Both the position numbers and the translations under genes were made by a program. The notes below the pieces were generated by a model, which saw nothing but the letters and a program-made list of their open reading frames with translations, searched no databases and was not told where the DNA came from. A DNA stretch of 64,000 nucleotides, from the NCBI GenBank assembly GCA_963969365.1, contig OZ017750.1, positions 1,550,001 through 1,614,000 of the forward strand, in the 5' to 3' direction. Positions 25,801-35,383 of this stretch are shown piece after piece; the stretch's first letter is position 1, and each line of letters opens with the position of its first letter. Origin of the DNA: Asterochloris sp. CNOR1. Lineage: Eukaryota; Chlorophyta; Trebouxiophyceae; Trebouxiales; Trebouxiaceae.

Positions 25801-25969
25801 GGCAGCCACCGTGGGTAGTGTTTTGAACTGGCTTGGCAGCACAACAAGCATTGACATGGACAAGTACATGGTGACGATGTTTCCCAGAAAAGTCATTTCG
25901 CAGCACGACATCACTCTGAAGGCAGCAGGCGTCAGCAACAAAGAGATGCTTTCTGTGCAGCTGAAATGA
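22801..25969 (+). CDS. ATXN3: Ataxin-3-like Josephin deubiquitinase with UIM and C-terminal UBX-like domain
   Basis: Cysteine protease that trims ubiquitin chains. Exons: 22801-22842, 22920-22997, 23071-23199, 23384-23500, 23884-23921, 24021-24105, 24233-24331, about 24447-24580, 24797-24886, 25071-25224, 25394-25597, 25740-25969. The Josephin triad is present as Cys19 (ALCGVHCLN), His124 (EHWFTIRR) and Asn139 (WDFNSL). The Cys-His and His-Asn spacings (105 and 15) equal those of human ataxin-3 (14/119/134). A helix DEDDDLQRAIAASM is a ubiquitin-interacting motif. The last exon encodes LELGFRLPDGKRLQRRF and about 60 more residues ending SVQLK, resembling a UBX ubiquitin-like fold. UBX domains typically bind p97/CDC48, itself an ataxin-3 partner. 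A short Gln run and an Ala/Gln linker lie between. Only the 3' border of exon 8 is uncertain. Convergent with the next gene. Confidence 0.93.
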
Positions 25970-26540
25970 GGTCCTGCCTGATGCTTTCAGGGCCTTGTAA
26001 CGCCTTGAAGGGCCCAGCCAACAGCACTCATTTAGCATGGGCATGCATGATGCAGGGCCCGATAGGCCCTGTCCTCTGACATGGACAGACATCGCTGTAG
26101 ACTGTTTGAGGACTTATAAGAGGAAAGACCGGAAAGTGCAATGCACCCTGCAACACTTCATGCTGGCTGTGGACTTTCACATGCATTTACAGGGCAAGAC
26201 ATCTCTCACATGGGACAAGCCAAAATTGTGTCTGAGGAATGAAGTCGGATTCACTATGACAACGAGTTCTTCCTGGATACTTGCTGGATTGACCCTATAT
26301 TCATGCAGCAAGTACTGTGTAATGCCCTTTGAATCTATGAATATTCATAGAGGTACAGAGACTTAGCAGGCGCTGTCTCAGCCTACTCCCGTTTAAGGGG
26401 CATCCGAAGCACCAGAGACAGGGCGCAGTAGAGGTTGTCAAGCTGAGAGGCAATCGAAGCGATGCCTAAACTCCAAATGAGGTTTTCACGGCTGCCCTCG
26501 AGGTAGCACTGCTTGGGAAGATTATGCAACAGAGCAGGTG
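25970..26540. other. Convergent 3' intergenic region
   Basis: It lies between the ataxin-3 stop and the minus-strand membrane-protein stop. It includes a TGTAA at 25996-26000. A minus-strand open stretch down to 26383 (ending VLRMPLKRE) could be an alternative last exon of the neighbouring gene. Nothing else is supported. Confidence 0.4.
25996..26000 (+). promoter_or_regulatory. Candidate TGTAA polyadenylation signal of ataxin-3
   Basis: TGTAA is the usual chlorophyte poly(A) signal. This one lies 27 bases after the stop codon, on the correct strand. A pentamer can occur by chance. Confidence 0.35.
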
Positions 26541-29412
26541 TCACTTCAGGGAACGCCAGTGACAGATGAGCTTGCCAGCGTCGAGGAACCAGACTGCTGG
26601 CTGCAATACAGCAAGCCACACAAGACGTTCCCAAGGGCAAAGCAAGCCGCGCATCAGGTCAACAGCACACTCACACAGCTCACAGCTCTGCTGCTGCTCT
26701 GGGGTGGTCACCTGGAGGAAGTCCTTGTGCTGCTTGGCCTGCTTGCGCTGCAGCAGGTCCTTGAACTTAGCATCAACTTGCTGCTGCCTGGCTGAGCGCT
26801 GCTTGTGGACAGCCACCAGCTCCTGGCTGATGTTCTGGGGGTCAAAGCGCGCATAGTTGTCTGCCTGCACCCGGCTCATGGCTGCCTGCATGTTGACCAG
26901 CTCCTGCTTTGCCTGCACACAGCGGGTGCAGCCATGTACACAACCACAATGGAGAGCACCAGGCATGATTATGGCAAGGTTTGCACAGCTGCCTGCGTGA
27001 CGGGCTTTGCCATGGGCTGCCCTGTGAAAGGCCCTCACTAGCCAACACTGACCACCTGCAATCCTTCACTGTGAGTTCTGAAGCCACCTTAGCAGTCTGT
27101 TTTCTGCCCAAGTGATGAACTAACATGCCTCACCTGGCGCAGGATACGGGCGTCCTTGAGCTGCAGTGGCACCTCTGCCATGAGGGGAGCGCTGTAGGCA
27201 TGGGACAGTGCATGCAGGACGGTGGAGTACTCGTCAAAGGACAGGCCAGTGATGTCCACGTCCCCGTCATGGGCCTCTGTGATCTTGGCAGTGGCCTGCA
27301 CAAGGCAAGATGGAGTGTTCAGCAATATTGTGCAGGAGTTGTCAGGATGATGCTGCTACGCATCGGCTGTAAAGGTCGCAGTGACCTGCATGTGGCAGCA
27401 TCAGGGACTTGCTGCTGTTTGCTTGGGATTCTAGGAAGAATATCCTCCTGTGCAGTGTCTACAACAGCTACTGTGTCAGTGAAACACCCCTGGCTACTGG
27501 CTAAAAAATGGTGCAGCTGCTGCACAACAGCCAGATGCAGTGATGGACAGCCGCGAGAGCAGCTGGCATGCAGCACTTTGGAGCAGGGGCGCTGTGATAG
27601 GCTTAGGGCCATGAGCTGGTGTTGGCATGACCATACTGCAGCTGCAGCTGGCAACATAACAGCCTGCAGCACTGCTTCACAAGACAGCCCTCACTCACCA
27701 GGTCTGCCGCCTGAACACGCTTCCGCAGGTCGCTTTTGTGCTCCTCTGGAAGCCCCATGAGATCACTGTCGGTGATGTTGGGGTTGGCCAAAATGCTCTC
27801 CAGCAGGTCATGAGCATGGGCCTTCATGACTGAGAGGGTTTGCTGCAAGCAGCAGCAGCTCAGGTTTTGCAGTGGCTGGGGTGGCACCACAAAGCACCAG
27901 CTTGGGAGCAACGGCATGAGGCTTCTGGGATCATTGCAGCTAAGCAAGCAGTTGTGGCCGGAAGCCAGAAGCAATCCTCACCTGGCACAGTGTCAAGATG
28001 GTAGGAAATCAGGGGAAGCCTCAGCACCCCGCACTGTGGGGGCACCCTGCATCCCTGCCTGTCACAATGAAGCACCAGTCATGTTTTGCACGGCAACTCA
28101 CCTTGACATAGTTGCGGTCTCTCCTCCTGAGCTCTGCCTGTGCATCTGCAATGGCCACAGTCTTGACTGCTCCATTTTGTACTAGACTCATGTGGTCCTC
28201 CAGCTGCACAGCAGGAAGGGACACAGTGAAGGGGTCTGGTACCACCTACGCGCAGCGAGTGCTGGGCAGTGCTGGGTCTTGAGCTAGCTGCAAGGCTTCA
28301 TCTGCGCAGGTTGGCATGCTACCTTGTGGCGTCCTTGGCAGCTTTGCTTGCATCAGAGCCTGGAGGAGGCAGTCCAAGGCATGCACCCAGCAGACAGGCG
28401 CACCCAGCAGACTGCAGCACCCTCACCCACTGAATCTCATCCTCCTGCCCACCATCTCATGCCAGTCCAAGCGACCGTCTACCCCAGCCAGCTGGCTGCA
28501 GATCAGGGCGCTCACCTCATTCATGCGACTGTGGATTGAGTGGAAGATCTCAGCCTGCTGGTGGTGCACGTGCTCCGTTAGCTGCTGCGTGGCGATCTGC
28601 TTGGTGTAAAGCTCGGCCAGCGCACAGTCCACCTGAAGCTCCCTGCTAGTCTGCAGGCATCAGGGAAGGCCTCAAACCTGCATGCACCTGGCTAAGCTCA
28701 GTTCACGAACATTGGCTATGCATGCCAACTTTACGTAGCTAGCGAGGCTGAATGCAGCTCTGCCTCACCTGTGCTGCAAATGAGAATGCAAGCAGCATGC
28801 CTATCAACGCTGCTGCCAGCGCCCCAGTCAGCATGTTGGTGTTCTTGCGCATGGAGCCCAGAACGCTCAGCACACCGCCGGCAATCAGCAGACCGTCTGC
28901 TGTCGGACAGCCCAGCACCTGCAGACAGCAGGGATCTTGTCCTTGACCACATGTGCATGCTACATTGATTGTAGCACGCAAAGCAATGCCCAGAATGCTG
29001 CTGGATGGAGACCAAGTGCGCAGCAGAAGGGCTGCAGCATCGGGGTTGTCCCATTGGTTAGACCACGCCTGGATCAAGGTTCAGGCGTTGCGTATTGACG
29101 TCACCATGGTTCGATCCATCCAATGCCCTGAAAGCCTCTGACCCACCTCGCCGGAGAAACATGCTGGCTGAAACAGCACAGCTGCTGAGACAAGGTAAAT
29201 GAGGCCTCCCAGTCCAGCTGCCAGCAGCCCAGTCCCCTTGACCCCTGTGTGCCATGCTGCTGCACCTGCAGACGAGGCAACTCTGGTCCATTTGCTGGTC
29301 AGGAGGCTCTACAGGCCGCTTTGCAGCAGCCTTGCTACTTGCCTCGCTGCACACCGATGGAGAGAGACTCCGTTAGGCCTCCGAACCGCCTGGGCTGTGC
29401 TAAGAGGTCCAT
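26541..29412 (-). CDS. Unrecognised membrane protein with C-terminal coiled coil
   Basis: Family not recognised. The 5' exon begins MDLLAQPRRFGGLTESLSIG at 29412. It splices (ATCG|gtgtgc ... ctgcag|GTGCAG) in frame to a hydrophobic segment (GLLAAGLGGLIYLVSAAVLF), then to an exon with two more (LLIAGGVLSVLG and LTGALAAALIGMLLAFSF; about 28768-28920). Three or four membrane spans are likely. The remaining exons are soluble and helical: QQLTEHVHHQQAEIFHSIHS, SLVQNGAVKTVAIADAQAE, LSVMKAHAHDLLESI, ITGLSFDEYSTVLHALSHAY and QELVAVHKQRSARQQQ. Together they give an N-terminal membrane anchor and a long helical tail. The stop at 26541 follows directly; a splice could move the end to 26383. The start is 122 bp downstream of the next gene's stop, so the two are tandem. 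No function is proposed. Confidence 0.6.
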
Positions 29413-29534
29413 GCTGTGAATCTGATGCACGAGAATGAGAAGCGGGGTGGGCAAAGTGCTTGGTCTGACTCAGACCAAACACATGGCGTTATATACATAT
29501 ATCATCCTGGGTTAAGTCCACTGGCCATTAGCAA

Positions 29535-30954
29535 TCATGAGATTCTAGAGCTAGGACCTGCACTGCCTTGTCCCATTTTCACGTCCAGTGCAATTGCATG
29601 TTTGAGCAGGGCCTTCAAAGCAAGGGTGGTCCCGCTGTCTTTGTTGAATGTGAGGTCATGAACATCTCGGGCACCCTGCCAGATTTTGTGGAGGCCTCCG
29701 CGAATGTCCCAACCTGCATCTTGCATGAGGTCTTCAAGGTGGTCCAAGTCGAACCTTGATCAACTCATGAGGTGGCACCCACCCCGGCCTTCCAACTCAT
29801 CCACGCCTTGAGCCTTCAGAAAAGCAGCAGCCCTCTGCTCTTCCTGTGAGCCCGACTCGTGCCAGGGGACTGCAGCCAGCGCTGCCAGCAGAGGATCAAG
29901 CCGCTTCAGGCTGGCCTGCACAGTTGACGACATTAGCAGAATCACTGGGAGCCTGCACCCCAGAGAAATGCTTTGCTGATGCACAGAGCAGTCACCTGCA
30001 AGGCCGCCAGCTGCAGAGCATCCTCCGCGACATCATTCTGATCATGCGTGAGGTTCTCTTGGGCAGTGCATGCTGAAGCGTGGTCGCCCCTAATTGCTGC
30101 TGCTGCGGACACATCTAGGGCTGCAGCATTGCTGGGCTGAACGCCTTCAGACTTGTCAGCAGCCAGCGTAGCGGGAGCCTTGCGGATCGCCTGCTCCACC
30201 ACCTCCTGGGCGTCCTGCGGGGCTATTGATGCTGTCCGATCAGCCTGCTGCCTGCCTGCAGGAGCAATCTGTGAGCGGTCAGTTGATCAGTGCACGAAGG
30301 TACTCCAGCAGAACAGTAATATCGCCGGCCCACTGAGAGTAGCACATTTGGTCTGGGTGCAGTCAGCCAGCGCAAGGAGGTGGCAGGAAGATCAACTCGC
30401 TTACCAAGCTCCCACATGCCATCGTCCCACCGGAACTTGGGCGGCAGTCCGCTGGCAGCAAACAGACCTCCAAGCTGGCGGGCCACAGCCGTGCTGCAGT
30501 CTCCGCCTGTTGTCTTCAGCAGGACATTGACTGTGCGGGGCTCCTGGCGGCTGGGTGACCTGTGCACGCAGCATGCATCAGCTAGAAGCCAATGTGGCAG
30601 CCTTTGCTCCGGCAGCAATGCAGTCCAACCTGTTGATGAGGAAGGTGAGCCGCTCTGCCCTGGCTGGGGGATAAGCCTCACTGCTCTGCACAATGCTGTC
30701 CATGAATTCAAACAGCTTATTGAGTGAGCGGGCATTGATATCTGCATGCAGGCTGTTGCGCGTGATGAGCTCAGTGAACTGTGCCAACGCCTGGCTGACA
30801 GGAGGCACCTCTGCCTGCACCACGGGAGCAGTGCATGAAGCAGCACCATTGCAGCCGAGGATCGAACGCTAATCACTGATCAGACCAGTACATTCCTTAC
30901 ATTGCTGGCAAAGGCCCTGAGCAGTAACCTGCCGGGAAACTGTGCAGGCAGCAT
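29535..30954 (-). CDS. Unrecognised protein with likely mitochondrial presequence
   Basis: Exon 1 (30954-30901) encodes MLPAQFPGRLLLRAFASN, an amphipathic Arg/Leu presequence without acidic residues, typical of mitochondrial import. It ends on a GTAAGG donor, phase 0. Exon 2 starts at 30814 after GTGCAG with PPVSQALAQFTELITRNS and contains NKLFEFMDSIVQSSEAYPPA. Later exons carry VNVLLKTTGGDCSTAVARQL plus KFRWDDGMWELGK, DAQEVVEQAIRKAPATLAA, SLKRLDPLLAALAAVPWHES and, last, GWDIRGGLHKIWQGARDV. I do not recognise a domain. Its start faces that of NDUFV1 with 163 bp between, which fits a shared promoter for two mitochondrial proteins. Middle exon borders are approximate. Confidence 0.6.
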
Positions 30955-31117
30955 GAGCCCAATCAGTATTTCTTCACTTGCTTTTTCGCCTTTCTTCGAA
31001 GGCGAACATCCAAGAGCCACGCCAACGGGCAGCCATCGTTACCAGGCAACTGGCCTTGCCATCCACAGGCAGGCTGCAAGTGGGGTGAGGCTGGACTGAG
31101 GATCCAGAACTGCTGCC
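30955..31117. promoter_or_regulatory. Candidate bidirectional promoter between two mitochondrial-protein genes
   Basis: The 163 bp between the divergent ATGs of the presequence protein (minus) and NDUFV1 (plus) must hold both 5' UTRs and promoters. I see no obvious TATA box. It includes TTCTTCACTTGC and TTTTTCGCC pyrimidine-rich stretches near 30970-30990. Confidence 0.4.
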
Positions 31118-34100
31118 ATGCTGGGCTGGAGCTCCCGGAGGACCCTGCAGCAACTGCAAAAAAGGTGGGTCCCTGGCTTCGCATTCATACCAGATTGTGG
31201 CCCCAGCTGTGCTTGCAGCTCCTTGCAATACATGTCGCCCGGTGAAGTGGCAGTCAGCCATATGTGACCCCAGGCTGCTGCTCAACAATGGGAACAGTTG
31301 TGGCTGCAGCCTGGAGCGTGGCTATGCCGCTGCACCTGCAGCGCAGCAGGCAGCTCCCCAGGCCCAGGCCGGGGAGAGGACGCACTGGGGCGGCCTTCAG
31401 GACAAGGACCGCATCTTCACAAACCTGTATGGGCGCCATGATCCTTTCCTCAAGGTGCGTAGCAGCCCTCAGGGCATGGTGCACCATAGAGTGCTGTTGC
31501 CCTGGCCCCTTGCAAACCCACTGCAGCGCTCCAGCTGCTTCATGGACTGAGGGAGGCAGCAAAATGCCTAGCGTAGGATGTGCAGGAAGTGTGCTGAGGT
31601 GATGCAAGGCAGATGCATTGGCCAAGCCCCAGCTGTTCGATGCCTGTCCCGCGTAGGTTTGTAGCTTGACTCCAGGATGTGAGACAGGGGACAATCCTGA
31701 GAAAGGCTGAGCTGCTCTGTGCGCTGCCTGTAGGGCGCCATGGCCTATGCTGACTGGCAAATGATTGTGTGTGTACGAGGGTGGCGCCACCTCAGTCGGT
31801 TCTGCCTGCAGGGTGCCATGGCCCGTGGCGACTGGCACAGAACCAAGGACCTGGTGACGAAGGGGGCAGACTGGATTGTGGGGGAGATGAAGAAGTCAGG
31901 ACTGCGCGGCCGTGGGGGTGCCGGGTTTCCCTCGGGCCTCAAGTGGTCCTTCATGCCCAAGGCAAGCAGTATGAGATGATATTGTCCGTGGTTGGCTAAC
32001 GTCACATGCTGCCATCTTCCATGACGGTCATGATGGAGCAGGAGCGCCAGCTGGGCAGGCTCCTGAACATGACCCTTTGCACGCAACCTGGGAGCCCCAG
32101 CATCTGCTTGGCTTGCAGCAAAATTGTCGCCGCTGTGGGTGCACTCAGCAAGCAGCCAGGAAGTTGACTGCGCGCTGCACAGACGTCCTGCAGCTATGAT
32201 GAGACAGCTTCAACATGTGGTCAGAGTGCAGTCAAGCGGTGATGTGGCTCCAAACCTTACGTGGCAAGGGAGTCACTGTTCTGTATATCAGGGTGTCAGC
32301 AGCGTCCAGCTGCACTCTGCAGGTGTCTGACGGGCGGCCCTCATATCTGGTGGTCAACGCGGATGAGTCTGAGCCAGGCACGTGCAAGGACCGTGAAATT
32401 ATGCGCCATGACCCCCACAAGCTGGTGGAGGGGTGCCTCATTGCCGGCACAGCCATGCGGGCTCGGGCCGCCTATATTTACATCAGGTGGGGTTGCCTGA
32501 TGGCCAGCAGGGACTGCATGAGATCCTACAGGCGTGACATGCGTCCTGGGAAGGTTGCCCCTTGAACTTGAAGGTGTGCCACGCATTGACATGAACGCTG
32601 CATGCACACAGCATGGCCTGCGAAGGCGGCGCACATCATGCTTGTGGACTGGACAGGAGCAATAGTCTTCCTTGCGAGGAAGGGGAGCAATGGAACTGTG
32701 TTGAGCAGCACCCAACATCATCTAAATGCCTCCCTGGGCATCAAGTGTCAGCCTGAGAAGGCCCTGATTGTCTGCAGGGGGGAGTATGTGAACGAGCGGT
32801 TAGCGCTGGAGCGAGCCATCAAGGAGGCCTATGACAAGGGCTTCATCGGCAAAAATGCCTGCGGCAGCGGCATTGACTTCGACGTGCAGGTCCACTATGG
32901 TGCAGGCGCTTACATCTGCGGTGAGCACCTTGTCTCTGGGGCGCATGCAAGTCACTGGACGCTGGCATGGAGCTTTGCTGAGCCCTCCAGGCGTCAACTG
33001 GGGGTCAGCGGTCAACTGGGGGCCAGCGCAGCGTCACACTGCATGGCCCATGCGGCCTCATTGGGCAGTCAGCATTCTGACAGTGCTGGCTTAGCCTGCC
33101 CACCACTTGCTCAGCAGGCGCCACTACATCTTGAACCCAGGCTCAGCACCTTGATGCAGTCTGGCCTGGCTGCAGGGGAGGAGACCGCCCTGATTGAATC
33201 GCTGGAGGGCAAGCAGGGCAAGCCCCGCCTGAAGCCGCCGTTCCCCGCCAATGTGGGCCTGTACGGGTGCCCTTCCACTGTGACGAATGTGGAGACGGTG
33301 GCTGTTGCGCCCACCATCCTGCGCAGGGGGCCTGAGTGGTTCTCCCAGTTTGGGCGCAAGAACAACGCAGGTGCCATTTCCCGGACATGACCAGCATTAG
33401 CCGGTGTCAGCCAGGCTGTCTTGGGTCTGCAGCGGCCTTGACCGTGCCAGAGTGGCTGCTGGCTCAGTGTTGCACCCAAGCAGCTGCTGCCCTGCTCCCT
33501 CTCACTGTTCTGTTTGTGGACAGAAGCTACTTGTGTGCCAGCAGGCATTTGTGCGTGCAGGCACCAAAGCCGCTCTTTTGCTCACACAACGGGCTGCTCG
33601 TGTGCAGGCACCAAGCTGTTCTGCATTAGCGGCCACGTCAACCGCCCCTGCACGGTGGAGGAGGAGCTCTCCATCTCCCTGAAGGAGCTGATAGAGCGTC
33701 ACGCTGGAGGGGTGCGCGGCGGTTGGGACAACTTGCTGGCCATCATCCCAGGTGGGGCCCTTCATGCAGACAAACCCCTTCCCAGGGGACCTTGGGGCAG
33801 CTGCCTCCAGCAGGACTGCTTGACGACCAGTAGATATGCTTGCCAAGAGGTGGGCCCGCCATAAGTGACATTGCTGGGCAGTGTAGTGAAAGCAACCCCG
33901 GGTCACTCACTGCTGAGCAGTGGCAGCTTTGCAGGATGGTCCCAGATGCAGCTATATTGCTGTCCCCAATGCACAGCTGCTGGCATCTGTCTGCAGCAAA
34001 GCTGCCACCCAGGCGGCATTTCACTCTCCTTGCTGCCTGAAGCGCATTGAAGTGCTGCTGACACCTGCTCACTTGTCCCTCAGGTGGCTCCTCGGTGCCC

Positions 34101-35108
34101 CTGCTGCCCAAACGCATCTGTGACACGGTGCTGATGGACTTTGACGCCCTCAAGGAGCAGCAGTCTGGCCTGGGCACAGCAGCTGTCATCGTGATGGACA
34201 AGTCCACAGACGTCATTGATGCCATTGCAAGGTGGGGCAGACTGCCACCCACAGCAGTACTGTGGGATCTTGATGAAAGTCAAATGAAGTGGGCCGAGCT
34301 TCTTGTGGAGTCTGTTATGTGGACAGCTGGCAATGCTAGTGCTGCCCAGTTGATGGCAGGCTGCTTCAAGCAAGCTTGAGGTCTTCATCTGGCTGCAATG
34401 TTGCAATGCAGTGGCACTTGTGCCACATGATCAGCTTCCTGTGTGCTTTGGGAGGCGGCAGTGCAGCATCCTGAGTCAGCTGCTCTAGCCAAGGCTGCAG
34501 CACCGAGCTGCCACTTCTGCAGGACATCCCACCGTTATGCATACAGGTCTTGCGATGCCTGGCGATCATGCTCTGCCCAAGCTGCCTCAACTTCTCTGCG
34601 ACCTTGGCTCTGACCCAGAGACTGTACCCCTGCAGGCTGTCCTACTTTTACAAGCATGAGTCTTGTGGGCAGTGCACGCCCTGTCGCGAGGGCACAGGGT
34701 GGCTGTACGATCTGATGACTCGCATGAAGAAGGGGGACGCCCGCATCGAGGAGATCGACATGCTGTGGGAGATCACCAAGCAGATTGAGGGGCACACCAT
34801 CTGTGCCCTGGGAGACGCTGCTGCCTGGCCCGTGCAGGTGGGGGTGGCGGTGCACCTGGCTCCTGGATCCGTGTTCTAGTTGAGCCTAGGTGTTGCTGCC
34901 AGGCATGGCAGCTGCTTTGATATGCACACCTGGTTGTTTTGAGGTCCTGCCTGCACTCATGGTGCATGTTCAGAGCAGCAGGAACTGGCTGTGAGGACAC
35001 ACAGCATGCACCAAGATGCCCTTCTTTGCGCTGCAGGGCTTGATCAGGCACTTCAGGCCAGAGATGGAGGCCAGAATAGGACAGGCTGCTGAGCGCATTG
35101 CAGCATGA
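31118..35108 (+). CDS. NDUFV1: NADH:ubiquinone oxidoreductase 51-kDa flavoprotein subunit (NDUFV1)
   Basis: Core subunit of mitochondrial complex I. It oxidises NADH, carries FMN and holds a 4Fe-4S cluster (N3). Ten exons (31118-31164, 31274-31454, 31812-31961, 32323-32486, 32778-32920, 33176-33370, 33608-33751, 34084-34231, 34636-34837, 35037-35108) join exactly to 481 residues, normal for the family. The N-terminus [16 protein letters not shown] is a basic mitochondrial presequence. Motifs: [17 protein letters not shown] (FMN/NADH site), [53 protein letters not shown], and [14 protein letters not shown] with a later ICALGD cysteine as cluster ligands. Intron 3 has a GC donor. The gene is nuclear and looks intact. 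Confidence 0.97.
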
Positions 35109-35383
35109 CGCAAGCTGAGCTGAAAGCCACATGAGGCTGAGACTGCAATGAGCTTTGCCCCAGTCATTCATCCAAGCATTTGCAGCTGAACTTGTCTAGC
35201 TTACAAGACCATGTCTAGGTTACAAGACCACACATACACCAATGAAGCTGGATTTTCTGATGGCACGCCTCCACACTCTGGACGCTTTTGCTACCTTCTG
35301 CAGCTCAGCAGCTGTAAGCCTGCAGCAGCTGGTGACACACTTGAACAATGCTGACCTGCTTCAACAGCCTAAGTTAGCAAGCC
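35109..35383. other. Convergent intergenic region with a short direct repeat
   Basis: Between the NDUFV1 stop and the putative last exon of the next minus-strand gene. A 19-bp direct repeat, GTCTAG(C/G)TTACAAGACCA, lies in tandem at 35194-35231. A TGTAA occurs near 35312. No coding exon is supported. Confidence 0.4.

Noticed and set aside
26037-26366. Plus-strand 109-codon open frame after ataxin-3
   Set aside because: It lies in convergent 3' DNA, has lower GC and no recognisable content.
30223-30876. Intronless 217-codon minus-strand frame
   Set aside because: It crosses exon borders of the mitochondrial-protein gene. Only its VNVLLKTTGGD...WELGK part agrees with the spliced model.
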